A stretch of DNA of 19,288 nt from Flavobacteriales bacterium (GCA_018695965.1 JABHQB010000001.1:1-19288), one strand, 5' to 3'. Shown: positions 1-7,835, counted from the stretch's first letter. A program made the numbers and translations. Notes: generated by a model from the sequence alone, not told the origin.

Positions 1-173
1 AATTCTGTAGAATGTGGTGACCTCCCATGATTTCTTAAATCAACTAGGTGAACTTTACAATATTTGGAAAATTGTTTACCAAGCGTATTCCAATTATCAC
101 TCATCCCAAAAAGCCCATGAATTATTATTAAATCTTTTCCTTTATCCCCATATTTTTTCGAATGTAATTTCAT
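1..173 (-). CDS. Alpha/beta hydrolase (YbfF-like esterase family), N-terminal fragment
   Basis: This is the first 57 codons of a gene that runs off the left edge. The protein starts MKLHSKKYGDKGKDLIIIHG and shows two alpha/beta-hydrolase hallmarks. The first is the oxyanion-hole strand ending IIIHGLFG (about residues 16-23), followed by MSDNW. The second is the segment VDLRNHGRSPHS (about residues 45-56), which is characteristic of the YbfF-like esterase group. The catalytic Ser, Asp and His lie beyond the window, so activity cannot be confirmed. The ATG (173-171) immediately follows the TAA of pdxJ (junction TAAATG), so the gene is almost certainly cotranscribed and translationally coupled with pdxJ. 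Substrate is unknown; family assignment is fairly secure. Confidence 0.85.
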   Translation of the reverse strand, partial: MKLHSKKYGDKGKDLIIIHGLFGMSDNWNTLGKQFSKYCKVHLVDLRNHGRSPHSTE

Positions 174-884
174 TTACAATAGTCGTTTATACATTTGTAT
201 TGCATTTTCTAGTCCTAAATAAAGCGCATCACTAATAAGCGCATGCCCAATAGAAACCTCAGCCAAATTAGGGATTTCTTTAGCAAAATATTCCAGATTC
301 TCTAAACTCAAATCGTGCCCTGCATTTATTCCAAGTCCTAATTCTGTTGCTTTTTTTGCAGCTTCAACATAAGGAGCAATTGCCTTTTCTTTATTAGAAA
401 GATAATTTGTAGCATAATCTTCTGTGTAAAGTTCTATCCTATCCGTTCCACACTTTTTTGCTCCTTCTATCATCTCTATTTTCGGATCTACAAAAACAGA
501 CGTTCTAATTCCTTTTTCCTTAAAAATACTAATTATCTCTTTCAGATAATCCTGAAATTTTACAGTATCCCAACCCGCACAAGAAGTAATAACATCTGGT
601 CCGTCAGGCACTAATGTAACTTGCTCAGGATTTACTTCCAACACCATATTAATAAAATCCTTAGATGGGTATCCTTCTATATTAAACTCAGTACTTATAA
701 TTGGTTTAATATCGTAAACATCCTTTCTTGTAATATGTCTTTCATCTGGCCTAGGGTGAATAGTAACTCCATCGGCTCCAAACTTTTGACAATTTATCGC
801 TGCTTCCACCACATTCGGACTTTCTCCTCCTCTAGCATTTCTGATAGTAGCTATCTTATTTATATTTACACTTAATTTTGTCAT
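174..884 (-). CDS. pdxJ: Pyridoxine 5'-phosphate synthase PdxJ
   Basis: A cytosolic TIM-barrel enzyme for the last ring-closing step of DXP-dependent vitamin B6 synthesis, condensing 3-amino-2-oxopropyl phosphate with 1-deoxyxylulose 5-phosphate to pyridoxine 5'-phosphate. The 236-residue length is normal for the family. Visible motifs are VNINKIATIRNARGG (residues 6-20), TIHPRPDERHIT (41-52, with the His43, Arg45 and His50 region), NIEG (Glu70 position), DRIELYT (Glu151), NAGHDL (His190) and the phosphate-binding IGHAL (212-216). The NINKIATIRNAR and VPDGPD variants resemble Bacteroidota homologues. It is divergent from the CBS-ACT gene across 41 bp, and an alpha/beta hydrolase gene abuts its stop codon. 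The start ATG gives the complete first beta strand, so it is very likely right. Confidence 0.97.
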   Translation of the reverse strand: MTKLSVNINKIATIRNARGGESPNVVEAAINCQKFGADGVTIHPRPDERHITRKDVYDIKPIISTEFNIEGYPSKDFINMVLEVNPEQVTLVPDGPDVITSCAGWDTVKFQDYLKEIISIFKEKGIRTSVFVDPKIEMIEGAKKCGTDRIELYTEDYATNYLSNKEKAIAPYVEAAKKATELGLGINAGHDLSLENLEYFAKEIPNLAEVSIGHALISDALYLGLENAIQMYKRLL

Positions 885-896
885 CTATATTTCAAG

Positions 897-904
897 CAAA
901 AGTA
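897..904 (-). promoter_or_regulatory. Putative -7 promoter box for pdxJ
   Basis: On the minus strand this reads TACTTTTG, a full match to the Bacteroidota -7 consensus TAnnTTTG. It lies 12 bases upstream of the pdxJ ATG, predicting a leader of only about 10 nt. No convincing -33 TTTG was found. It sits back to back with the box for the divergent CBS-ACT gene at 914-921. Confidence 0.55.
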
Positions 905-913
905 TAAAAATTG

Positions 914-921
914 TAAGTTTG
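914..921 (+). promoter_or_regulatory. Putative -7 promoter box for the CBS-ACT gene, near-leaderless
   Basis: TAAGTTTG matches TAnnTTTG exactly and ends only 4 bases before the ATG at 926. If transcription begins about 3 bases past the box, as the -7 position implies, the mRNA would have a leader of roughly two bases, or none. No good -33 TTTG is seen. Confidence 0.55.
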
Positions 922-925
922 CCCT

Positions 926-1588
926 ATGAAAGCAGTAAAACTTATTTCTTCTTCAATTATTTCTCTACTTCCGGATGATGATGGGAACAGAGCTTTAGAG
1001 CTTATGAATCTCTATAGAGTCAACCATTTAGCGGTGGTGAAAAATGATTTTTATTTGGGAGTAGTTTCTGATAAAGAGATAAATAATTGGAACTCAGCAG
1101 ATGAGTATATTGAAGAACATTTGCCAAATTTAGCCTCTCCTCATGTAATTTACAATCAACATTTATTCGATATTATTGAGGTTTTAGAAAAAAATAACCT
1201 TTCTGTAGTTCCTGTTCTGGATGAAAACAAACAATATAAGGGAGTTATCACTAACCGAAAATTATTATATACTATAGCAAACTCTGCTGCAATACAATCT
1301 GTAGGTGGAGTCATTGTTTTACAAATGAATCATAACGACTATTCTCTAACTGAAATATCAAATATTATTGAAAATAATAATGCTAAAATTTTGAGTACTT
1401 ATGTTACTTCTACACCAGAAAGTACCAAAATGGAACTTACCATAAAAATCAATAAAACTGAAATTACTCCTATAATTAAAGATTTAGAAAGATATGAATA
1501 TAGTATTATTGCATCTTACAAAGAAGATGATGAAGACGTTGATTTCTTAGAAAGATACGAACAATTAATGAGATTCTTAAATCCGTAA
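926..1588 (+). CDS. CBS-pair protein with C-terminal ACT-like domain
   Basis: A soluble 220-residue protein with no signal peptide. Two CBS repeats can be followed at about residues 8-55 (LMNLYRVNHLAVVKNDFYLGVVSDKE region) and 70-120 (LEKNNLSVVPVLDENKQYKG region, then VITNRKLL). A beta-alpha-beta-beta-alpha-beta segment at about 128-198, from GGVIVLQMN to SIIASY, looks like an ACT ligand-binding domain. A short acidic tail ends in an aromatic/leucine helix. CBS pairs usually bind adenosyl ligands such as AMP, ATP or SAM, and ACT domains bind small metabolites, so a sensor or regulator role is likely, but the target is unknown. The architecture resembles AcuB-like proteins. It lies between pdxJ (divergent) and nadK, an arrangement I recall from other Bacteroidota. 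The ACT call is by pattern only. Confidence 0.85.
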   Translation: MKAVKLISSSIISLLPDDDGNRALELMNLYRVNHLAVVKNDFYLGVVSDKEINNWNSADEYIEEHLPNLASPHVIYNQHLFDIIEVLEKNNLSVVPVLDENKQYKGVITNRKLLYTIANSAAIQSVGGVIVLQMNHNDYSLTEISNIIENNNAKILSTYVTSTPESTKMELTIKINKTEITPIIKDLERYEYSIIASYKEDDEDVDFLERYEQLMRFLNP

Positions 1589-1608
1589 GACTCCCTCAGT
1601 TTTTTATA

Positions 1609-1616
1609 TATCTTTG
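1609..1616 (+). promoter_or_regulatory. Putative -7 promoter box for nadK
   Basis: TATCTTTG matches TAnnTTTG in the 53-base gap between the CBS-ACT gene and nadK. It predicts a leader of about 23 nt. There is no recognisable -33 element, and readthrough from the CBS-ACT gene is also possible because no terminator hairpin is seen in the gap. Confidence 0.45.
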
Positions 1617-1641
1617 TAAAATAATTTAATCCCTGATTAAA

Positions 1642-2517
1642 ATGAAAATAGCACTTTTCGGAAACGAATTTCCTTCCAATTATATCAAGTACATCAATCA
1701 TCTTATCACTAAATTAGAATCAGAAAATGTAGAGTTAATTATACAGCATAAATTTCATGATTTTCTGCAAGATTCTATTAATTTTTCTGAAGAAACAAAA
1801 ACTTTTGAAAGAATTACATCTGATGAGAATATTGATTTTCTCTTTTCAATTGGTGGAGATGGAACTCTACTAAAAGCTGTTACATATGTTAGAGAAAGTA
1901 ACATCCCAATTTTAGGAATTAATACAGGAAGGTTAGGATTTATTTCTAGTATTTCTACCGATCAAATTGATGTTGCAGTTGACAATGTTCTAAAAGGAGA
2001 ATACAAAATAAGAAGCAGAACTGTACTTCAATTAGAAACAGAAAATAATTTTTTTGGAACAACCAACTTTGCACTAAATGAAGTTGCTATTGTAAAAAAA
2101 GATACTTCTTCTATGATAAGGATTGATGCTTTTATTGATGATGAATTCCTTAATTCTTATTGGGCAGATGGTTTGTTAATTTCTACTCCTACTGGTAGTA
2201 CAGGATACTCACTAAGTTGCGGGGGTCCTATTATTCTACCAGGAACAGAAAATATAATTATAGCTCCTATTGCTCCACATAATTTAAATGTTCGTCCTAT
2301 CATTATAAATGAGAAAAGATCTATCCGATTAAAAGTTGAAGATAGAGATCAACTTGCCCTAGTTTCTTTAGACTCTCGATCTAGAGCGTTTGATTCATCT
2401 TTAGAGTTAATAATAAAGAAAGCAGACTTCAAAATAAATCTGATAGAACCTAAGGATAGTTCTTTTATTTCTACCATCAGAAATAAGTTAATGTGGGGTT
2501 CAGATAAAAGGAATTAG
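1642..2517 (+). CDS. nadK: NAD kinase
   Basis: A cytosolic ATP-NAD kinase that phosphorylates NAD+ at the 2'-hydroxyl to give NADP+. The 291-residue length is typical. The diagnostic motif GGDGTLLKA is at residues 71-79, followed by ILGINTGRLGFIS (90-102). The NE motif is at residues 146-147 (LNEVAI). The glycine-rich NAD-binding stretch DGLLISTPTGSTGYSLSCGG runs from 176 to 195. The NADP-proximal APIAPHNLNVRPII segment is at about 208-221. All expected catalytic elements, including Asp73, are present. It lies on the same strand downstream of the CBS-ACT gene and 58 bases before the outer-membrane protein gene. The start MKIALFGNEF gives the normal first Rossmann strand. Confidence 0.96.
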   Translation: MKIALFGNEFPSNYIKYINHLITKLESENVELIIQHKFHDFLQDSINFSEETKTFERITSDENIDFLFSIGGDGTLLKAVTYVRESNIPILGINTGRLGFISSISTDQIDVAVDNVLKGEYKIRSRTVLQLETENNFFGTTNFALNEVAIVKKDTSSMIRIDAFIDDEFLNSYWADGLLISTPTGSTGYSLSCGGPIILPGTENIIIAPIAPHNLNVRPIIINEKRSIRLKVEDRDQLALVSLDSRSRAFDSSLELIIKKADFKINLIEPKDSSFISTIRNKLMWGSDKRN

Positions 2518-2547
2518 TTTTTGGAGTAAAAAAAACTTCATTTTAAG

Positions 2548-2555
2548 TATATTTG
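2548..2555 (+). promoter_or_regulatory. Putative -7 promoter box for the DUF6089-like gene and possibly the uppS-bamA-ompH operon
   Basis: TATATTTG matches TAnnTTTG, 20 bases before the ATG at 2576. A TTTG lies at 2520-2523, but the 24-base spacer is slightly longer than usual for the -33/-7 pair. Downstream genes through the second ompH are separated by at most 20 bases, so this could drive the whole envelope cluster. Confidence 0.5.
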
Positions 2556-2575
2556 CTGATAATATTTTAAAAATT

Positions 2576-3430
2576 ATGAAAAATACAAATACAAAGAATA
2601 TTTTTACTAGATTTAATAAGATCCTTTTATCTATTATTTTTATCATATCATCTTCTATAAATATTTTTGCTCAGTATGAACCAAATAAGGAATTTGGTGT
2701 TTTAGGTGGAGCAGGATACTATATAGGAGATATGAATAGTACTCATTTTAACAACCTCCATGTGGCTGGTGGTCTTACCTATCGGGTAAATTTTGACAGA
2801 AGGTTTTCTTTTAAATCATCTGCACTTTACACAAATATTTATGCAGATGATGCTAATAGTTCTGATCCAATAAAGAAAAATAGAAACTTACATTTTAAAT
2901 CAGATATTATTGAACTTTCTGGTCAAGTAGAATTTAATTTTCTCCCATATGAAACAGGTAACTCTCTTTATAGTTGGAGTCCATTTGTTTTCATAGGAGC
3001 TGCTATTTATAATCATAATCCTAAGGCAGAAGCTTCAGATGGTCAATGGTACGATTTGCAAAATCTGGGAACAGAAGGTCAGGGCACAACTTCCTTTCCT
3101 AATAGAAAGAAATACGCTATTACTCAACTTTCTATGCCATTTGGAGGGGGAGTGAAAATTGGTGTTTCACCGAATTTTAATATTATTTTAGAATACGGAA
3201 TACGAAAAACGTTTACTGATTATCTAGATGATGTAAGTATGACTTATGTTGGAAGTCCTTTCCCTACAGAATTTGATCTCCTAACAATGGAGCTTTCTGA
3301 TAGAAGTTTAGACGGACCTCAAGCTGAAGGAATTGCAAGAGGAGATGAAACTAATAATGATTGGTATTCTTTTTCTGGAATTACGCTTTCTTTCAGGCTT
3401 CAAGGAAACACAAAAGGTTGCGACTACTAA
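2576..3430 (+). CDS. DUF6089-like outer-membrane beta-barrel protein
   Basis: A 284-residue exported protein. The N-terminus has basic residues, then a hydrophobic core (ILLSIIFIISSSINIF) and a likely cleavage after AQ at about residue 33. The mature part begins FGVLGGAGYYIGDMN, the typical opening of small Bacteroidota outer-membrane porin-like proteins. It continues as alternating aromatic/hydrophobic strands such as FKSSALYTNIYAD, IELSGQVEFNFLPYE and GGGVKIGVSPNFNIILEYG, and ends with GITLSFRLQG and a short tail. This fits an 8- to 10-strand barrel of the DUF6089 kind, which I recall upstream of uppS in Bacteroidota. No enzymatic role is known. It precedes uppS by 9 bases, so it is likely cotranscribed with the bamA cluster and may be a BAM-dependent or envelope-stability protein (inference). 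Confidence 0.85.
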   Translation: MKNTNTKNIFTRFNKILLSIIFIISSSINIFAQYEPNKEFGVLGGAGYYIGDMNSTHFNNLHVAGGLTYRVNFDRRFSFKSSALYTNIYADDANSSDPIKKNRNLHFKSDIIELSGQVEFNFLPYETGNSLYSWSPFVFIGAAIYNHNPKAEASDGQWYDLQNLGTEGQGTTSFPNRKKYAITQLSMPFGGGVKIGVSPNFNIILEYGIRKTFTDYLDDVSMTYVGSPFPTEFDLLTMELSDRSLDGPQAEGIARGDETNNDWYSFSGITLSFRLQGNTKGCDY

Positions 3431-3439
3431 TTCCTCTTA

Positions 3440-4174
3440 ATGTATAAAGATGAAATTGATACAGATAAGCTACCACAGCATGTAGCTATTACCATGGATG
3501 GAAATGGTAGATGGGCAAAAAGCAAAGGCAAATTCAGAGTTTTTGGACATCAAAGTGGTGTAAAAGCAGTTCGTGATACAGTAGAGGGAGCTGCTGAAAT
3601 TGGACTTAAATATATTACTCTTTATGCTTTTTCTACAGAAAATTGGGACAGACCAAAGAGGGAAGTAAATGCTCTAATGAGCTTATTAGTTTCTACAATT
3701 AATAAAGAAACAAAAACTCTTTTAAATAACAACATTCGATTAGAAGCAATTGGAAATATTGAAGAACTTCCTAAAAAATGTCAATCAGAGTTGAAAGAAG
3801 CAATAGAGAAAACAAAGCACGGAAGCAGAACTACACTTATTTTAGCACTTAGTTATAGTAGTAGATGGGAAATAATTAATGCAATTAAACAAATTGTAAA
3901 AAATAAGGTGTCAGAGAAGAATATAAATGAAGAGTTATTTTCACAATATCTAACTACAAAAGGCGTTCCTAACCCTGAATTATTAATCAGAACTAGCGGA
4001 GAACAAAGGATAAGCAACTTTTTATTATGGCAAATAGCTTATTCCGAATTGTATTTTACGGATATTCTATGGCCAGAATTCAGAAGAGAAGACCTATTTG
4101 AAGCAATATATAAATTCCAACAAAGAGAAAGAAGATTTGGAAAAATATCAGAACAACTAAAAGAAAAAAATTGA
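3440..4174 (+). CDS. uppS: Undecaprenyl diphosphate synthase (cis-prenyltransferase)
   Basis: A cytosolic, membrane-associated cis-isoprenyl transferase that extends farnesyl diphosphate with IPP to the C55 carrier lipid of peptidoglycan and O-antigen assembly. The 244-residue length is normal. The active-site motif MDGNGRWAKSKG is at residues 19-30, with catalytic Asp20. It is followed by FGHQSGVKAVR (35-45), LYAFSTENWDRP (61-72), and the pyrophosphate-binding RTSGEQRISNFLLWQ (184-198, Arg184 and Arg190). WPEF and QRERRFG appear near the C-terminus. Its TGA overlaps the TTG start of bamA, so the two are translationally coupled. It shares the pathway's purpose with murI further downstream. 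Confidence 0.97.
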   Translation: MYKDEIDTDKLPQHVAITMDGNGRWAKSKGKFRVFGHQSGVKAVRDTVEGAAEIGLKYITLYAFSTENWDRPKREVNALMSLLVSTINKETKTLLNNNIRLEAIGNIEELPKKCQSELKEAIEKTKHGSRTTLILALSYSSRWEIINAIKQIVKNKVSEKNINEELFSQYLTTKGVPNPELLIRTSGEQRISNFLLWQIAYSELYFTDILWPEFRREDLFEAIYKFQQRERRFGKISEQLKEKN

Positions 4175-6729
4175 AGAAATTAATAGCATTTTTAATCATA
4201 ATTTTTATAGGAAATACTCTTACTTTCTCTCAAACAGATATTACCGATTATTCATCTCCAACTGAGTATACTCTCTCTGGAATTAGCGTAACTGGAATCA
4301 AATATTTGGATGAAAACACGCTAATTAGTATTAGCGGATTAAAACTAGGAGAAAAAATTCTAATTCCTGGAGAAGATATTTCTTTAGCAATAAAGAAACT
4401 TTGGAAACAAGGTTTGTTTTCTGATATTTCAATTGATATAATTAAGATTGAAGAGGAAAATATATTCTTAAATATTTCATTAAAAGAGCATTCAAAACTT
4501 GCAAAATTTAATTTTAAAGGGAAAATAAAGAAACACGATATTACAGAACTTAAAGAACAACTCAAATTGATGAGAGGCAAGGTTCTATCAGAGAATTTAA
4601 TAAATAATTCAATCTATACAATTGAATTGTATTTTAAAGATAAGGGATACAACAACATAAAAGTGGATTATCAAATATCAGAAGATAAACAAGATATAAA
4701 CTCCTCTATTATAACTTTTAATATTGATAAGGGAGAAAGAGTGAAAATCCGTGAAATAATTATTCATGGCAGAAATTTAAGAAAAAATAAGAAGAAAAAT
4801 TTCTTTAACAAAGCGGATATGACTTATGCTCTATCTGACTTTACTGTAAGAAAAAAGATGAAAGAAACAAAAGAAAAAAAATGGTGGAGATTCTTTAAAG
4901 TTTCAAAATTTAATGAGGACAATCTTGAATCTGATTTAAATGCAATAATTGAAAAATACAACCAGAAAGGATACAGAGACGCTCGTATTCTACAAGATAC
5001 AAATTACCTAAATCCTGATAATACTTTAACTATTGAAGTATGGATTTATGAAGGAGAACCTTATAAATTCCGAAACATCTCATTTGTTGGAAATACTATT
5101 TATACCAATGAAGAACTTTCTAGAATCCTATCTATTGAAAGTGGAGATATTTTTGACAAAACTGTATTAGATAGTAGAATCTACGGAAGTGCAACTGGGA
5201 ACGATATTAGTTCATTATACTTAGACGATGGTTATTTGTTTTTTAACGCTACGCCTGTAGAAGTAGCTACCGAAAATAATGAAATTGATTTAGAAATCAG
5301 AATCAGAGAAGGACAACAAGCCAGAATAAACAAAGTAATTGTAAACGGAAATACTAAAACAAACGATCATGTAATAATGAGAGAAATCCGTACTAAACCT
5401 GGAGATTTATTTAAACGATCAGACATCATCAGAACGCAAAGAGAGTTAGCTGCATTAAATTATTTTAATCCAGAAACTTTAGGAAATATTGATATTGATC
5501 CGGATCAAGTAAAAAATACCGTAAATATTACTTATAATGTTGAAGAGAAATCTTCAGACCAATTAAATCTACAAGGAGGATGGGGAGGAGGTAGAGTGAT
5601 TGGTACTCTATCATTTCAATTCACCAACTTTTCTACCAAAAATATTTTCAAACCACAATTATGGGATCCATTACCTTCTGGAGATGGTCAACAGTTTATG
5701 ATTTCCGCATCTTCCAATGGAATATATTACCAAAATTATAGGCTTGCGTTTATGGAGCCATGGCTTGGAGGTAAAAAACCAACTTCATTAAGTGTGTCTT
5801 TATATAAAAATGTGTTTTCAAACGGACAAGATGGAGAAGAAAGAGAAAGAACTCAGATTACAGGAGTTACCATTGGTTTAGGTAAAAGATTACAAGTTCC
5901 TGACGACTTTTTTACATATAGTAATTCACTAGGATTTCAACAATATCATCTGGAAAATTCTCAATCATTTTTTAGTTTTACTGATGGAACAGCAAATGAT
6001 CTTAACTTTAATGCCAATTTTGGAAGAAATTCTGTTGATCAACCAATCTATGCAAGAAGAGGTTCTCAATTTAGTTTAGATCTAAAACTTACTCCTCCTT
6101 ATTCTCTATTTACAGGTGTTCCTACAATAGAGGACATTGTTTGTGATGAATGTAGCTCTCAGGAAAAAGAGGTCTTACTTGAGCAAAAATTGTATAAATT
6201 TATAGAATATTATAAATGGAATTTTAAATCCAAATGGTATTCTGCTTTTACAGATAAATTAGTTCTTGCAACTCGTATGGAGATAGGGTATTTAGGAATG
6301 TATAACAAAGGAGTTGGAGCTGCTCCTTTCGGAAGATTCTATCTAGGTGGAGATGGAATGAGCGGAATGGGATATCAGTTTGATGGTAGAGAATTAATCT
6401 CGTTAAGAGGTTATTCTAACAATTCTGTTTCTCCACAAACAGGAGGAACTATCTTTAACAGATATTCAGCAGAATTAAGATATGCAATTAGTCTTAATCC
6501 GACTTCAACTGTATATGCCTTAGGATTTTTAGAGGCTGGTAATGCTTGGGATAATTTTGATTACTTCAATCCATTTTCAGTTAAAAGATCTGTTGGTGTC
6601 GGGGTAAGAATTACCATACCAATGATGGGGCTTATGGGACTTGATTATGGTTGGGGATTAGATGAAATTCCTGGAAATCCAGATGCAAATATCGGACAGT
6701 TTCATTTTTCTATAGGACAAACTTTTTAA
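4171..6729 (+). CDS. bamA: Outer-membrane protein assembly factor BamA
   Basis: The Omp85-family core of the BAM complex, which folds beta-barrel proteins into the outer membrane. It has 852 residues. A signal peptide (MKKLIAFLIIIFIGNTLTFSQ) occupies about 1-21. Tandem POTRA domains extend to about residue 470, recognisable by repeated ISVTGIKYLDE, ISFVGNTIYTNEEL and VIVNGNTKTNDHV patterns. The Omp85 barrel follows, starting near GGWGGG. SLRGYSNNS is the conserved R-G-F/Y motif of loop 6, and the chain ends with a terminal phenylalanine (FHFSIGQTF). A basic insert between POTRA domains (RKNKKKNFF, then KEKKWWRFFK) is common in Bacteroidota. The start is TTG, overlapping the uppS stop; no ATG fits, because the signal peptide begins at this codon. 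Two ompH-like genes follow. Confidence 0.96.
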   Translation: MKKLIAFLIIIFIGNTLTFSQTDITDYSSPTEYTLSGISVTGIKYLDENTLISISGLKLGEKILIPGEDISLAIKKLWKQGLFSDISIDIIKIEEENIFLNISLKEHSKLAKFNFKGKIKKHDITELKEQLKLMRGKVLSENLINNSIYTIELYFKDKGYNNIKVDYQISEDKQDINSSIITFNIDKGERVKIREIIIHGRNLRKNKKKNFFNKADMTYALSDFTVRKKMKETKEKKWWRFFKVSKFNEDNLESDLNAIIEKYNQKGYRDARILQDTNYLNPDNTLTIEVWIYEGEPYKFRNISFVGNTIYTNEELSRILSIESGDIFDKTVLDSRIYGSATGNDISSLYLDDGYLFFNATPVEVATENNEIDLEIRIREGQQARINKVIVNGNTKTNDHVIMREIRTKPGDLFKRSDIIRTQRELAALNYFNPETLGNIDIDPDQVKNTVNITYNVEEKSSDQLNLQGGWGGGRVIGTLSFQFTNFSTKNIFKPQLWDPLPSGDGQQFMISASSNGIYYQNYRLAFMEPWLGGKKPTSLSVSLYKNVFSNGQDGEERERTQITGVTIGLGKRLQVPDDFFTYSNSLGFQQYHLENSQSFFSFTDGTANDLNFNANFGRNSVDQPIYARRGSQFSLDLKLTPPYSLFTGVPTIEDIVCDECSSQEKEVLLEQKLYKFIEYYKWNFKSKWYSAFTDKLVLATRMEIGYLGMYNKGVGAAPFGRFYLGGDGMSGMGYQFDGRELISLRGYSNNSVSPQTGGTIFNRYSAELRYAISLNPTSTVYALGFLEAGNAWDNFDYFNPFSVKRSVGVGVRITIPMMGLMGLDYGWGLDEIPGNPDANIGQFHFSIGQTF

Positions 6730-6740
6730 AATAAATAATT

Positions 6741-7256
6741 ATGAAAACAACAAAAACACTATTCTTACTTATTGTAATTCTAATGACTTCAATAGGTACT
6801 TACGCACAAAAATTCGCTTATGTAGACTCAGATTATATTCTGTCAAAAATGACAGAATTTGCACAAGCCGAAGAAAAAATTGATGATTTTTCTAAAGAAT
6901 GGCAATCTGAAATTGAATTAGCTTATGAAGAAGTAGAACAAATGTACAGAGACTACCAATCTGAGCAAGTATTACTTACGTCTGAAATGAAAACCAAAAG
7001 AGAAGAAGCTATTATGGAAAAAGAAAAATCTGTTCAATTATTGCAACAGAAATATTTTGGGAATAATGGAGATCTTTACAAGAAAAGACAAGATTTAATA
7101 AAACCAATACAAGATCGTATTTTTGATGCGGTACAACAATTAGCGGCCAGTAATAAATATTCTATTATTTTTGACGCTTCAAGTGATTTAATCATGTTGT
7201 ATTCAAATCCAGACTTAGATAAGTCGGATAAGGTATTAGAATTGATGGGATACTAA
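6741..7256 (+). CDS. OmpH/Skp-family periplasmic chaperone (first copy)
   Basis: A 171-residue exported protein. The signal peptide is MKTTKTLFLLIVILMTSIGTYAQ, with cleavage likely near AQ at 22-23. The mature N-terminus KFAYVDSDYILSKM is the standard OmpH/Skp start. A long charged helical section (about 45-130, with EEKIDDFSKEWQSEIELAYEEVEQ and KREEAIMEKEKSVQLLQQKY stretches) would form the coiled-coil tentacle. The conserved end IIFDASSDLIMLYSNP folds back onto the base. Skp proteins trimerise and hold unfolded outer-membrane proteins between the Sec translocon and BamA. It lies 11 bases after bamA and 20 bases before its paralogue, so it is one operon with them. Confidence 0.92.
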   Translation: MKTTKTLFLLIVILMTSIGTYAQKFAYVDSDYILSKMTEFAQAEEKIDDFSKEWQSEIELAYEEVEQMYRDYQSEQVLLTSEMKTKREEAIMEKEKSVQLLQQKYFGNNGDLYKKRQDLIKPIQDRIFDAVQQLAASNKYSIIFDASSDLIMLYSNPDLDKSDKVLELMGY

Positions 7257-7276
7257 ACAGAAATTAAAAAAATAAA

Positions 7277-7783
7277 ATGAAAAATAAAATGAAAAAATTA
7301 GCACTATTAGCAATATTCGGACTATTAACTTTAGGTTCTTCTGCTCAAAAATTTGGACACATTAACTACCAAGAATTGATTTCATTAATGCCAGAAAGGA
7401 CATCTATGCAAACTACATTGCAAGATGAACTAAATGGGTTAGAGAGTCATTTAATGTCTATGCAGACTGAATATCAATCTATGGTAGAAGAGTTTAAAAA
7501 TAATGAAGAAAGTTATGACGAGCTTACAAAACAAGATAAAATATCTGAAATTCAAGGATTAGAACAAAGATTAACCACGTTCCAGCAATCTGCACAAGCT
7601 TCTTTACAAGAAAAAGAACAAGAGTTACTACAACCTATATTAGAAAAAGCTCAAAATGCTATTGACGTAGTTGCAGAAAAAGGAAAATATACATATATAT
7701 TAGATAGTAGTTCAGGTTTTATACTGTACTCAAAAGATAGTGAAGACATTCTAGAGAAAGTAAAGTTAGCATTAAAAATATAA
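7277..7783 (+). CDS. OmpH/Skp-family periplasmic chaperone (second copy)
   Basis: A 168-residue paralogue of the preceding gene. The signal peptide ends at SSAQ, followed by KFGHINYQELISLMPE, a coiled-coil-prone helical middle rich in Gln/Glu (about 40-120), and the terminal ILDSSSGFILYSKDSED. Two in-frame ATGs, at 7277 and 7289, sit inside a short tandem repeat (AATAAAATGAAAAA twice). The second would give MKKLALLAIFGL, an equally good signal peptide, so the true start is uncertain by four codons. It is the last gene before a strong terminator. A heterotrimeric or specialised role relative to the first copy is possible but unproven. Confidence 0.91.
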   Translation: MKNKMKKLALLAIFGLLTLGSSAQKFGHINYQELISLMPERTSMQTTLQDELNGLESHLMSMQTEYQSMVEEFKNNEESYDELTKQDKISEIQGLEQRLTTFQQSAQASLQEKEQELLQPILEKAQNAIDVVAEKGKYTYILDSSSGFILYSKDSEDILEKVKLALKI

Positions 7784-7807
7784 TCTATTCTTAAATATAA
7801 ATCTTAG

Positions 7808-7835
7808 AAAAGCATCTTAATAAGATGCTTTTTTT
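7808..7835 (+). terminator. Rho-independent terminator of the bamA-ompH operon
   Basis: The arms AAAAGCATCTT (7808-7818) and AAGATGCTTTT (7822-7832) pair perfectly around a three-base loop. A T run follows directly, to 7835. It lies 25 bases after the second ompH stop, closing the long plus-strand operon. Confidence 0.88.

Noticed and set aside
14..235. 73-residue open frame on the plus strand at the left edge
   Set aside because: It is antisense to the start of the alpha/beta hydrolase gene and the end of pdxJ, both with clear family motifs; its product resembles no family.
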